Source: Dehalococcoides sp. JdFR-56
Lineage (GTDB): Bacteria; Chloroflexota; Dehalococcoidia; Dehalococcoidales; RBG-16-60-22
Direction of reading: 5' to 3'
Length of the DNA stretch: 34,757 nucleotides
Assembly (NCBI GenBank): GCA_002011495.1
Contig: MTNR01000046.1
Coordinates: forward strand, 11,898 to 46,654
The position numbers and the translations under genes were made by a program. Under the pieces are notes generated by a model. That model was not told where the DNA came from and searched no databases. It was given only the letters and a program-made list of their open reading frames with translations. Positions 16,153-23,806 of this stretch are shown piece after piece. Each line of letters begins with the position of its first letter. Positions within the stretch are counted from its first letter, which is position 1.

Positions 16153-17040
16153 TTAAGCGAGGCCAGCCGCTAGTTTAGCTGCCTTCACCGTATTCAGCAT
16201 GAGCATGGTTATCGTCATCGGCCCCACGCCGCCAGGTACTGGGGTAATGGCGCTGGCCTTCTCCTTGACCGTGTCAAAGTCAACATCTCCCACCAGAATA
16301 TCCTTGCCTTCGGCGGTCTTGCCCACCCGGTTGACGCCCACATCAATCACCACCACCCCTTCCTTGACCATATCGGCGGTGACCGCTTTGGGCTTGCCGG
16401 CGGCCACTATTAGTATATCAGCCCGGCGGGTATGAAAGGAAATGTCCCGGGTTCCGGTGTGGCACACGGTAACCGTGGCGTTGGCCCCTGGTTTCTTCTG
16501 GAGAAGGATATTGGCAATGGGCTTGCCCACTATATTGCTCCGCCCCAGCACCACCACCTCTGCCCCCTCAATTTTGACTCCGGAGCGGATTAAAAGCTGT
16601 TGGATGCCGTGGGGAGTGCAGGGCAGATAATCCGGCTCCCCGATCATCAGCTTGCCCACGTTTACCGGGTGAAAGCCATCAACGTCCTTCTTCGGGTCAA
16701 TGGCGTAAAGCACCTCGGTCTCATTGAGGTGCTTGGGCAGAGGTAGTTGCACCAGGATGCCGTGAATCTTGGGGTCTTTATTCAGCCGGTCAATCAGCGC
16801 CAGCAGCTCTTGCTGCGTGATTTCGGCGGGGAGGTCATGTCTTTCCGAATAAATGCCCAGGGCGATGGAGGTCTTCTCCTTCTGCCCCACGTAGACCTGG
16901 GAGGCTGGGTCCTCACCGACGAGGACCGTGGCCAGGCCCGGTACCAGGTTATGCTTTTCTTTCAGTTCGGCAATCTCCTGCTTTAACTCCTCCCGAATCT
17001 GCTTGGCGATCTCCGTGCCGCTGATGATTTTTGCCGTCAT
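16153..17040 (-). CDS. folD: Methylenetetrahydrofolate dehydrogenase / methenyltetrahydrofolate cyclohydrolase
   Basis: 295 aa. Carries the FolD signatures: substrate-site YVGQKEKTSIALGI with the catalytic Lys, QLPLPKHL, the DVDGFHPVNVGKL segment, the NADP-binding GRSNIVGKP, and PVPGGVGPMT near the end. The bifunctional enzyme converts methenyl-THF to methylene-THF and hydrolyses or forms 10-formyl-THF, which covers two methyl-branch steps without a separate fchA. The AAAGGAG site precedes the ATG at 17040. It lies 25 bp after cooC. Confidence 0.97.
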   Translation of the reverse strand: MTAKIISGTEIAKQIREELKQEIAELKEKHNLVPGLATVLVGEDPASQVYVGQKEKTSIALGIYSERHDLPAEITQQELLALIDRLNKDPKIHGILVQLPLPKHLNETEVLYAIDPKKDVDGFHPVNVGKLMIGEPDYLPCTPHGIQQLLIRSGVKIEGAEVVVLGRSNIVGKPIANILLQKKPGANATVTVCHTGTRDISFHTRRADILIVAAGKPKAVTADMVKEGVVVIDVGVNRVGKTAEGKDILVGDVDFDTVKEKASAITPVPGGVGPMTITMLMLNTVKAAKLAAGLA

Positions 17041-17065
17041 TTGTTTTGCTCCTTTAGGCTAAGTT

Positions 17066-17833
17066 TTAGGTATGGGCTCTCTCCATGAGCAGCTGGCTCA
17101 TCAGAGCGTCAACCGCCCCGGTGGCTTTGCCATCGGGCAGGCTGGTGAGTGGCTTTAATTTCAGGTCATACTCCCTTACCATCTCATCCAAGGGGATGAT
17201 GGCGGCGGGCTCAATGCCAAGCCTACCCAGCTCCTCTCTGACCAAGGGGTCTATCTTATCCGGGACCATATTGATGATGACTGACTCTCTTTTCACCACC
17301 AGCTTGAGCTCATCCACCAGCTCTCGTAAGCGAGCGATGGTGCGTACCCCCTTCACCGAGTGGTTGGTGATGAGGAGCAATTCGTCAATATTCTGGGTGG
17401 TCCTGCGGCTTAGGTGCTCCATCCCGGCCTCATTGTCCATCACCATGTAGGCGTAGTTCCCGGCTAAGTTGTCCATGAATTTCCTTAGTAGCATATTGGG
17501 GTAGCAGTAACACTCCGCCCCCTCGCCCCGGCCCATGGTAACTAGGTCAAGCCCCTGGCTCTCCACCAGGGCATCATTCAGCCTAAATTCTAGATAGGCT
17601 TCCTTGGTCATGCCAGCAGGGATGTTTATTTTCTCTTGATTGAAGGTGGCGATGATGGAGCCAATGGTCTGCCTTGGGCTAAGCCCCAGGCTCTCGCCCA
17701 GGTTGGCGTTGGGGTCAGCGTCAACCGCCAGAATTGGCCCCTTGCCGTTCCTTAGTAGGTAGCGGATGACCAGGCTGGCCACCGTGGTCTTGCCGCTACC
17801 CCCTTTTCCGGCGACAGCGATACTCACGCTCAA
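17066..17833 (-). CDS. cooC: CooC-type nickel-insertion ATPase
   Basis: 255 aa MinD/ParA-family ATPase with deviant Walker A GKGGSGKTT (9-17), Walker A-associated DADPNANL and the C-x-C pair (C108, C110, in ECYCYPN). In CooC dimers this pair binds Ni or Zn. It matures the nickel C-cluster of CO dehydrogenase. The TTG at 17833 overlaps the acsV stop as TTGA and has AAGGA six bases upstream; a GTG at 17827 is the alternative and would shorten the protein by two residues. A second family member heads the operon, so the two probably divide the CODH and ACS maturation jobs. Confidence 0.92.
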   Translation of the reverse strand: MSVSIAVAGKGGSGKTTVASLVIRYLLRNGKGPILAVDADPNANLGESLGLSPRQTIGSIIATFNQEKINIPAGMTKEAYLEFRLNDALVESQGLDLVTMGRGEGAECYCYPNMLLRKFMDNLAGNYAYMVMDNEAGMEHLSRRTTQNIDELLLITNHSVKGVRTIARLRELVDELKLVVKRESVIINMVPDKIDPLVREELGRLGIEPAAIIPLDEMVREYDLKLKPLTSLPDGKATGAVDALMSQLLMERAHT

Positions 17834-19800
17834 ACGTTTATCCTTTGCTCGGGATTACTGGCTAGTTCGGCCAGCCGCTTGCTTACCGTAGGGAAGGCAT
17901 TGGCATCGGTGTGGGGTAAGAACAGCGCGGCCACATAGTTATTCATAAACTCAACGTTTTCGCTCAGCTCAAAGTTGGTCATCATCTGGGCGACTCGGCG
18001 GGCATCATCCAAAAGATCAGTGGAGAAGGAGGTTAATCTAGCCCCCAGAAGCGAGCCATTGCCGATGAAGACGAACCTCTCCGGGGGTAAATCAGGTAGT
18101 AACCCAATGGTGATCGCCCGCTCAATGTTGATGTGGCTGCCGAAGGCACCGGCGATGATCACCTGCTCAAACTCGCAGCCGCCAAGCCCCACGCTCTTGC
18201 TCAAAGTTTGGCAGCCGGCATACATCGCGGCTTTGGCCCGCATCAGGTTATCAATGTCCACCTCAGTAATGACGATATCCTTGCCGGTCTGGGTTTCTGG
18301 CGCCCAGGCGAGGACGTATTCATAGCCGTCGCTACCTCGCCTCACCCGCTTGGTGGGCAGGTCAGGGTTGAATTTGCCGTTCTGGGCAATCACCCTGGCT
18401 TCAAGCAAGCCAGCCACGATGTTGATCAGCCCCGAGCCGCAGATTCCTTTTGGCTTGGCGCCGCCAATAGTGCCGAGTTCTGGCTCAAGGTTTGAGGGGT
18501 TGATGTTGAACTCCTCAATGGCGCCCTCGGAGGCCACGATGCCGTGCTTTATCCCGCCGCCCTCAAAGGCGGGGCCGGCGGAGCAGGAGGCGGTGGCCAT
18601 CCAGTCTGAATTCCCGATGACGATTTCCCCATTGGTGCCGATGTCCATAAACAGGGTCAGGGTTTTGCGCTGGTGTACCCCAGCGCCGACCACTCCGGAG
18701 ACGATGTCACCACCCACATAGCTGGCCACCGCTGGGAAGGTGAAGAGGTAGACGTGCTCATTGACCTTGATCCCCAGGGAGCTGGCGTTTACCGGGGGGA
18801 AGAAGTTGGCTACTGGAGTATAAGGGGCCAGTCTGATGTATTTGGGCTCCAGCCCGAGGAGGATCTGGGTCATGGTGGTATTGCCGGCCACCATAAGATG
18901 GCCCACGTGCTCTAGTTCAACCTGGCTCTGAGCCAAGAGCTCGGCGATGATATCATTGATGGTACTCACCACCGCCTGCTGTAACCTCTTCAAGCCGCCC
19001 GGCCTCTGGCAGTAGGCGATGCGGGTGATGACATCCTGCCCGTAGCTTATCTGCCCATTGTAGGCGATGCTCTCGGCGACCACGTTGCCCCGGTTGAGGT
19101 CCAGCAGTTGCCCACAGACCGTGGTGGTGCCGATGTCAAAGGCAAGGGAGTAATGCTTTTCTCTGGTGTCTCCTGGCTCGATGTTGATCAGCCTCGGCCG
19201 GCGCCGGTCCCCGGCGCGGGGCTTGACCGCGGTGACCAGAGTGGTCACGGTTACCCTCCAATCCCCCTCGCGCAGGGTCTTGGCCAGTTTTTTCACCACG
19301 CTGAAGTCCACGGAGAGGTTGCTCAGGTGATAGCGCTGCCGCAGCCCCCTCAGCAGGCGGGATAGGTCACTGGTGTTGTCCTCCAGGGTTGGTGGGGGGA
19401 GCTCCACGTAGAACTTGCTCAAAGGTGGAGTGAATCTCCAGCCGGTGGCTAGAACCTGGGATACTTTCTTCTCCTCGCGGGTGAGAACTGCCCTCTCCAG
19501 CCTTGACTCCACCGGCACGTAGACGCTGAGGTCGGTGAGCACCCGGCTCTGGCAGGCCTGCCTTATCCCCTGCTCATACTCCTCCTCGGAGAGCCTTTTG
19601 GTTCTGGTGGTCTCTACCTCCCCCTCTTCAATCAACACCTTACAAGTGCCGCAGGTGCCGGCGCCACCGCAGGAAGCGTGGATGCGCACCCCGGCGGCGA
19701 TGGCCGCCTGAAGCAAGTTCTCCCCCTGTTCCACGGCAATGTCAACATTGTCGGGGTCAAAGTGAACGTTTACTTTTCTCTTTGCTGCCGTTTTCCTCAT
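17830..19800 (-). CDS. acsV: Reductive activator of the corrinoid iron-sulfur protein (2Fe-2S / ASKHA ATPase)
   Basis: 656 aa. The N-terminal plant-type 2Fe-2S ferredoxin has C44-x5-C50-x2-C53-x29-C83 (HASCGGAGTCGTC). It is followed by a linker and a large C-terminal actin-like (ASKHA, RACo/DUF4445-type) domain with glycine-rich phosphate loops such as AFDIGTTTV and FMDIGTNGEIV. RACo proteins use ATP to drive one-electron reduction of inactive Co(II) corrinoid back to Co(I), here in AcsCD. The ATG at 19800 is preceded by AGGAAGG. It overlaps cooC at its 3' end and lies 35 bp after fhs. Confidence 0.93.
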   Translation of the reverse strand: MRKTAAKRKVNVHFDPDNVDIAVEQGENLLQAAIAAGVRIHASCGGAGTCGTCKVLIEEGEVETTRTKRLSEEEYEQGIRQACQSRVLTDLSVYVPVESRLERAVLTREEKKVSQVLATGWRFTPPLSKFYVELPPPTLEDNTSDLSRLLRGLRQRYHLSNLSVDFSVVKKLAKTLREGDWRVTVTTLVTAVKPRAGDRRRPRLINIEPGDTREKHYSLAFDIGTTTVCGQLLDLNRGNVVAESIAYNGQISYGQDVITRIAYCQRPGGLKRLQQAVVSTINDIIAELLAQSQVELEHVGHLMVAGNTTMTQILLGLEPKYIRLAPYTPVANFFPPVNASSLGIKVNEHVYLFTFPAVASYVGGDIVSGVVGAGVHQRKTLTLFMDIGTNGEIVIGNSDWMATASCSAGPAFEGGGIKHGIVASEGAIEEFNINPSNLEPELGTIGGAKPKGICGSGLINIVAGLLEARVIAQNGKFNPDLPTKRVRRGSDGYEYVLAWAPETQTGKDIVITEVDIDNLMRAKAAMYAGCQTLSKSVGLGGCEFEQVIIAGAFGSHINIERAITIGLLPDLPPERFVFIGNGSLLGARLTSFSTDLLDDARRVAQMMTNFELSENVEFMNNYVAALFLPHTDANAFPTVSKRLAELASNPEQRINV

Positions 19801-19835
19801 CCACCTTCCTGTTTTTGGGTCATCCCAGCCCAGCT

Positions 19836-21599
19836 CTAGAAAAGCCCCCGAACCTTGCCGGTCTTAACGTCAATGTCTATTCTCCTGAAGGCCGGGTCAG
19901 AGCAGGTGCCCGGCATCAGGCTGATGCTGCCAGCGCAGGGACAGAGGAACTTGGCTCCGGAGTAGACCAGCACATCGCGGATGGGCAGTGTCCAGCCCTT
20001 GGGGACTCCCTTGAGCGCCGGGTCATGGGTAAGGGAGAGATGTGTCTTCACCATCATGGTGGCGTATTCATTATATTTGGGGTCGGCCTCAAATGCCTTG
20101 GCCTTGGCCTCGGCCTCGGGGGTCCAGCTCACGCCATCAGCCCCATAGACCACCTTGGCGATCTTCTCCACCCGCTCTCGCAGCTTCGTCTCCATGGGGT
20201 AGAGGAAGCGCAGCTCATTGCCCGCCTCGCAGGCTTCTATCACGGCATCAGCCAGCTCCAGGGCTCCATCACCACCGTGGGCCCAGTGGGTGGATACCGC
20301 GCAGCGTGCCCCGGCTTCCTCGGCTGCCTTGCGCACCAGGGCGACCTCGGCGTCAGTGTCAGTGGCAAACCGGTTGATGCACACCACGGGATTAATACCC
20401 GCGGTCCTGATGATGTTGATGTGGTGCAGCATGTTGCATAGCCCCTTTTCCAAGAGCCCCAGGTCCTCTTTGGTGTATTCATCGGGTAGAGGAATGCCGG
20501 CCACCACCTTGGGGCCACCGCCGTGCATCTTGAGAGCGCGGATGGTGGTGGTGAGCACTGAGACGTGTGGTTTGAGGCCGCTTAAGCGGCACTTGACGTT
20601 CCAGAACTTCTCAAAGCCAATATCAGCGCCAAAGCCGCTCTCGGTAACGTGGTAATCAAACAGCTTCAGACCAAGCCGGTCGCCGATGATGGAGGATTGG
20701 CCCACGGCGATATTGGCGAACGGGCCGGCATGCACCATCAGTGGCTGGTACTCCACCGTGGAGCAGAGGGTGGGGTTGATGGTGTTGCGCATCCAGGCGG
20801 CCATGGCCCCGGCCACCTCCAGGTCACCGGTAGTAATTGGGTTACCCTGCCGGTCGTAGGCCACGGTGATGTGATTCAGCCTCTCCCGCAGATCAGCTAG
20901 GTCGTTGACGATGGACAGGATGGCCATGAGCTCGGAGCTGACGCTGATGGCGAATTTGGACTGCATCATGTAGCCATCCATCCTGCCCCCGAGACCGATG
21001 ATGATATTGCGCAGGCTCTGGGCGCAGAAGTCTATTACCCAGCCCATCTCAACTCGGGTGGGGTCAATGTTCAGGCGGCGCATCTTGGTCAGCCGCTCCA
21101 GCTGCTCATCGGTGTAATTGCGCTCGTGCTGCATGCGGGCGGTGAGGGCAACCATGGCCAGATTGTGGGCGTTGGTGATATCGTTGATGTCCCCAGTGAG
21201 GCCCATGGAGAACTCGGTGAGCGGGATGAGCAGGGCATTGCCGCCACCGGCGGCGGTGCCTTTGATATTCATCGTTGGGCCCCCAGAGGGCTGGCGGATG
21301 CAGCCACCGACGTTCAAACCTCGCTTGCCCAGCCCCTCGATGAGGCCGCAGGTGGTGGTGCTCTTCCCCTCACCCAGCGGGGTGGGGGTGATGGCGGTGA
21401 CCTCAATGTATTTGCCGTCTGGCCTGTCTTTGAGGCGCTCAATTATCTTCATGAAATCAAGCTTGGCGACTCTCCCGTAGGGGAGAATCTCATCCTTTTC
21501 CAGGCCCAGCCTCTCCCGCCACTCATCAGGGGTTGGCATGTTAGCCTCAGCTGCTTCGGCGATCTGCCAGTCCTTCATTTTGGTTGCGTCGTAAGCCAC
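19836..21599 (-). CDS. fhs: Formate-tetrahydrofolate ligase
   Basis: 587 aa, somewhat longer than the usual 555-560. The P-loop is [13 protein letters not shown] (71-83). Further family segments are [45 protein letters not shown], and the [17 protein letters not shown] stretch. It activates formate with ATP to 10-formyl-THF, the entry to the methyl branch. The start is GTG at 21599, with AGGAGG five bases upstream. It lies 23 bp after the first ATPase gene and ahead of acsV. The motif [12 protein letters not shown] differs a little from the more common QPSLGPVFGIKGG form, consistent with a divergent subfamily. Confidence 0.96.
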   Translation of the reverse strand: MAYDATKMKDWQIAEAAEANMPTPDEWRERLGLEKDEILPYGRVAKLDFMKIIERLKDRPDGKYIEVTAITPTPLGEGKSTTTCGLIEGLGKRGLNVGGCIRQPSGGPTMNIKGTAAGGGNALLIPLTEFSMGLTGDINDITNAHNLAMVALTARMQHERNYTDEQLERLTKMRRLNIDPTRVEMGWVIDFCAQSLRNIIIGLGGRMDGYMMQSKFAISVSSELMAILSIVNDLADLRERLNHITVAYDRQGNPITTGDLEVAGAMAAWMRNTINPTLCSTVEYQPLMVHAGPFANIAVGQSSIIGDRLGLKLFDYHVTESGFGADIGFEKFWNVKCRLSGLKPHVSVLTTTIRALKMHGGGPKVVAGIPLPDEYTKEDLGLLEKGLCNMLHHINIIRTAGINPVVCINRFATDTDAEVALVRKAAEEAGARCAVSTHWAHGGDGALELADAVIEACEAGNELRFLYPMETKLRERVEKIAKVVYGADGVSWTPEAEAKAKAFEADPKYNEYATMMVKTHLSLTHDPALKGVPKGWTLPIRDVLVYSGAKFLCPCAGSISLMPGTCSDPAFRRIDIDVKTGKVRGLF

Positions 21600-21622
21600 G
21601 GATACCTCCTGTCTTTCGTTTT

Positions 21623-22417
21623 TTATATGTTAATTTTTTGGTGATGGCTTGGTTGCTGACTCAAGAGCTTCTGGTAAATGTTCCTCACCTCGTTGGTCAC
21701 CTGTGGGCTGGCCTCAAGAAGGGAAAGATTGGCTAGCTCAGCATCAACGATGGCCTGGTCATAGGGGATAAAGCCGAGGAATTCAAGCTGGGGAAGGCTG
21801 GAGCGCAGGAATTCCTGGTCTTTTTGGTTGCGGATTTTGTTGCCCACCGCGCCCAGATTCTTGAGCCCAATGTCTTGGGCTAATTTGTTGATGGTCTGGG
21901 CGGTTTCCAGGCTGCGCCGGCCTGGCTCAACCACCACGATAAGCTTATCCACGGCGCCGGCGGTGGCCCGCCCCAGGTGCTCGATGCCAGCCTCCATATC
22001 CATGATGACCACCTCATTGCGGGCCAGAAGCAGGTGGCTGACCAGAGCTTTGAGCAGGGTGTTCTCCGGGCAGTAACAACCGCTACCACCCTTTTTGGCC
22101 CGTCCCATGACCATCAGCTTGATGCCGTCAAGCGCCTGCCAGTATTTCTCCGGCAAGTCATCAACCTTTGGATTGAGTTTAAAATAAGCGCCCGCTTGCC
22201 CTGGCTGGGCTCCCGTTCTCTCGGCGATGAGGTCTTTCATCTCAGAGATGGGGACGATTTTCTCCGGGTGGGGGAAACCAAGGGCCGCGGCCAGATTGGC
22301 ATCAGGGTCAGCGTCAATAGCGAGGACGGTGTAGCCAGACTGAGCGAAGGTGTGGGCGAGCAGCGATGCCAGTAGAGTCTTGCCTACGCCACCTTTACCA
22401 CTAATCGCAATTTTCAT
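21623..22417 (-). CDS. AcsF/CooC-like nickel-maturation ATPase (first gene of the operon)
   Basis: 264 aa from the ATG at 22417; a TTG one codon upstream is also possible. MinD/ParA-family fold with GKGGVGKT (7-14), DADPDANL and the C-x-C pair C114/C116 (GCYCPEN), as in CooC and AcsF. It is clearly distinct in sequence from the second ATPase at 17066-17833. By analogy with Moorella, one of the pair may load nickel into AcsB (AcsF role) and the other into CooS; the sequence alone does not say which. The ribosome binding site is weak. It is the first gene after the operon promoter and an approximately 88-nt leader that holds a hairpin. Confidence 0.9.
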   Translation of the reverse strand: MKIAISGKGGVGKTLLASLLAHTFAQSGYTVLAIDADPDANLAAALGFPHPEKIVPISEMKDLIAERTGAQPGQAGAYFKLNPKVDDLPEKYWQALDGIKLMVMGRAKKGGSGCYCPENTLLKALVSHLLLARNEVVIMDMEAGIEHLGRATAGAVDKLIVVVEPGRRSLETAQTINKLAQDIGLKNLGAVGNKIRNQKDQEFLRSSLPQLEFLGFIPYDQAIVDAELANLSLLEASPQVTNEVRNIYQKLLSQQPSHHQKINI

Positions 22418-22442
22418 CAATGTCTTGCTTCTGACATAATTA

Positions 22443-22475
22443 AAGCTGAGACTTTTTGTGAAAGTACTCAGGCTT
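22443..22475 (-). promoter_or_regulatory. Hairpin in the 5' leader of the Wood-Ljungdahl operon
   Basis: On the minus strand the leader can fold as AAG/CTT plus CTGAG/CTCAG plus ACTTT/AAAGT, thirteen pairs with two single-base bulges and a 5-nt loop. It ends about 25 nt before the first ATG. Only a weak U-rich run (CUUUAAUU) follows, so it may be an attenuator, a protein-binding or stability element, or chance. It matches no riboswitch class I know. Confidence 0.45.
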
Positions 22476-22511
22476 AGTGGAAGCTGGCCTTTATTGGTCG
22501 CCCAAACTCAT

Positions 22512-22540
22512 AGTTTATCCCATGCCCGCGGAAAAGTCAA
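22512..22540 (-). promoter_or_regulatory. Sigma-70-type promoter of the Wood-Ljungdahl operon
   Basis: Minus strand: -35 TTGACT (22535-22540), 17-nt spacer, -10 TAAACT (22512-22517). The predicted start near 22505 leaves an approximately 88-nt leader before the first ATG. It is the only strong promoter seen upstream of the sixteen closely spaced genes. Confidence 0.7.
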
Positions 22541-22541
22541 G

Positions 22542-22578
22542 AAAAAATGCCCCCGGCGAGAGGGGGCGGCTGGGGGCA
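22542..22578 (-). terminator. Intrinsic terminator of htpX
   Basis: Directly after the htpX stop codon the minus strand reads TGCCCCC, then a 17-nt spacer, GGGGGCA and TTTTTT. This gives a perfect 7-bp GC-rich stem followed by six T. A shorter alternative stem uses the inner C-run. The T-run ends one base before the -35 of the next promoter. Confidence 0.88.
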
Positions 22579-23544
22579 TCAGGTGGTGAGGGTGGATAGA
22601 TGCTTTATCCTTTTCAGCATGTTGGGGTGCGTGGTGAAAAGCTCCATCAGCTTCTGGGTGGTATCAAGCCGCACCTTTTTCTGGCGCAGCGCTAAGAGCT
22701 CATCATAGTCAATGGTGCCGCTCATGTCCAGGTCAACTTGGGCAAGTTCCCTTACCTCATACCACGCCCGTGAAGGGTCATTGACGAAGAAGGCCTTAAC
22801 CCCCTCCACCCGTCGCATCTCTGGGCTAGTTCGCATGCGGGCGTTGCCGTAGACCAGCTTGTAGAGAGCGGTGGCCAGGTGATGCGGCATATTGCCCATG
22901 CGCACGCTGCCCAGGTCAGCATAGTACTCCCGAATTCTGGAGCCATAGAGCACCAGGAGATTGGTGATGAAATAGAGGATAAAGGCCCCCAGCCCGATGA
23001 GCGCGGCATAGCCGCCGCCTTGTCTGCGGCCACCAAAGGCGCCTCCCCACATCATGCTGAAGGCTATCCAGTACATTATCAGCGGGATAACCGAGATGAG
23101 GGTGATGACGGCCATGTCACGGTGCTTGATATGGGCTAGCTCGTGCCCCAGCACTGCTTTTAGCTCCTCTTTGCTCAGCAGCCTCAGGATGCCTTGGGTA
23201 ACGCAGACCCGCCCGTCTTTCTGCGTCCGGCCGAAGGCGAAGGCGTTGGGTATGGAGAGCTGGGAGATGCCGACTTTGGGTTTGGGTAGATTCGCCCTCT
23301 CGGCGAGCTCCGCCACCATTCGGTGCAGCTCTGGGGCTTCTTGCTCTGAAACCCACTTTATCCTCATCGTCCAGCCGACAATAGCCGGGCTAATCAGATA
23401 CTGAATGCCGAGAAAGACGAAGGCCAGAATGATATAGGAAACCGCGCTGCCGGCGCCCATCCAGGTACCGATGCCGGCGATCACACCGTAAAGGATGCCA
23501 AATAGCACTGTGATGAGCAGGAACATTCTTGCCTGAAGCCACAT
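22579..23544 (-). CDS. htpX: HtpX-family membrane zinc metalloprotease with an EF-hand loop
   Basis: 321 aa, M48 family. Two N-terminal membrane helices (about 7-28 and 33-57) and two more (about 145-165 and 180-200) flank the catalytic HELAH (134-138); the third zinc ligand is probably E206 in EYYAD. It degrades damaged membrane proteins. The unusual part is residues 271-282, DLDMSGTIDYDE, which matches the 12-residue EF-hand calcium loop at positions 1, 3, 5, 6, 8, 9 and 12. It is inserted in the C-terminal cytoplasmic domain before the closing TTHPNMLKRIKHL segment. The ATG at 23544 has AGGAGG about ten bases upstream. The gene is monocistronic between its own promoter and terminator and divergent from thiC. 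Confidence 0.95.
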   Translation of the reverse strand: MWLQARMFLLITVLFGILYGVIAGIGTWMGAGSAVSYIILAFVFLGIQYLISPAIVGWTMRIKWVSEQEAPELHRMVAELAERANLPKPKVGISQLSIPNAFAFGRTQKDGRVCVTQGILRLLSKEELKAVLGHELAHIKHRDMAVITLISVIPLIMYWIAFSMMWGGAFGGRRQGGGYAALIGLGAFILYFITNLLVLYGSRIREYYADLGSVRMGNMPHHLATALYKLVYGNARMRTSPEMRRVEGVKAFFVNDPSRAWYEVRELAQVDLDMSGTIDYDELLALRQKKVRLDTTQKLMELFTTHPNMLKRIKHLSTLTT

Positions 23545-23568
23545 ACCTCAGTCACCTCCTAATTAAAT

Positions 23569-23597
23569 ATAATACAGGATAAGGGGCCGGGGGGCAA
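23569..23597 (-). promoter_or_regulatory. Promoter of htpX
   Basis: Minus strand: -35 TTGCCC (23592-23597), 17-nt spacer, -10 TATTAT (23569-23574). This gives a short leader of roughly 18 nt that includes the AGGAGG site. Confidence 0.55.
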
Positions 23598-23610
23598 TGG
23601 GTAGGGCAGA

Positions 23611-23639
23611 TTGCATTTTTGGAGGGCTTGTGCTATAGT
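23611..23639 (+). promoter_or_regulatory. Extended -10 promoter of the thiC unit
   Basis: -35-like TTGCAT (23611-23616), 17-nt spacer, -10 TATAGT (23634-23639) preceded by TGC, which makes an extended -10. The start would fall just upstream of the TPP riboswitch. Its -35 is 13 bp from the -35 of the divergent htpX promoter. Confidence 0.65.
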
Positions 23640-23654
23640 CAAGGTAGAAACCAT

Positions 23655-23738
23655 CCGCTAGGGGTGCTTTAAAGGGCTGAGAGGCACTAACGCCAACCCT
23701 GTGGACCTGACCTCGGTAATGCGAGCGTAGGGAAGCGG
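23655..23738 (+). promoter_or_regulatory. TPP riboswitch (THI element)
   Basis: The conserved THI-box parts appear in order: GGGGTGC, GGCTGAGA, ACCCT, GGACCTGAC, then GGTAATGCGAGCGTAGGGAAG. The P1 helix is CCGCT (23655-23659) with AGCGG (23734-23738). It binds thiamine pyrophosphate and lowers expression of the downstream thiC. A terminator hairpin follows at once, so control is probably at transcription termination. Confidence 0.95.
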
Positions 23739-23750
23739 CAGCAGCTTAGG

Positions 23751-23788
23751 CCAAGGGTCTTGAAGTCAAGCCGGAGCCCTTGGTTTTT
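23751..23788 (+). terminator. Riboswitch-controlled intrinsic terminator
   Basis: CCAAGGG (23751-23757) pairs with CCCTTGG (23777-23783) and is followed by five T. An inner CTTG/CAAG mini-stem lies in the loop. It sits between the TPP aptamer and the thiC ribosome binding site, the expected place for a ligand-induced terminator. Confidence 0.82.
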
Positions 23789-23796
23789 GAATTTGT

Positions 23797-23801
23797 GGAG
23801 G
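23797..23801 (+). promoter_or_regulatory. Ribosome binding site that fixes the thiC start
   Basis: GGAGG lies five bases before the ATG at 23807. The frame is also open to a TTG at 23780, but that start would fall in the terminator stem, so the ATG is preferred. Confidence 0.8.
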
Positions 23802-23806
23802 TGGCT

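Noticed and set aside
22418-22511. Cobalamin or THF riboswitch in front of the Wood-Ljungdahl operon
   Set aside because: The leader is too short and lacks the B12 box and the THF aptamer conserved parts.
23780-23806. TTG start for thiC at 23780
   Set aside because: It lies in the terminator stem of the riboswitch expression platform; the ATG at 23807 has a well-spaced GGAGG.
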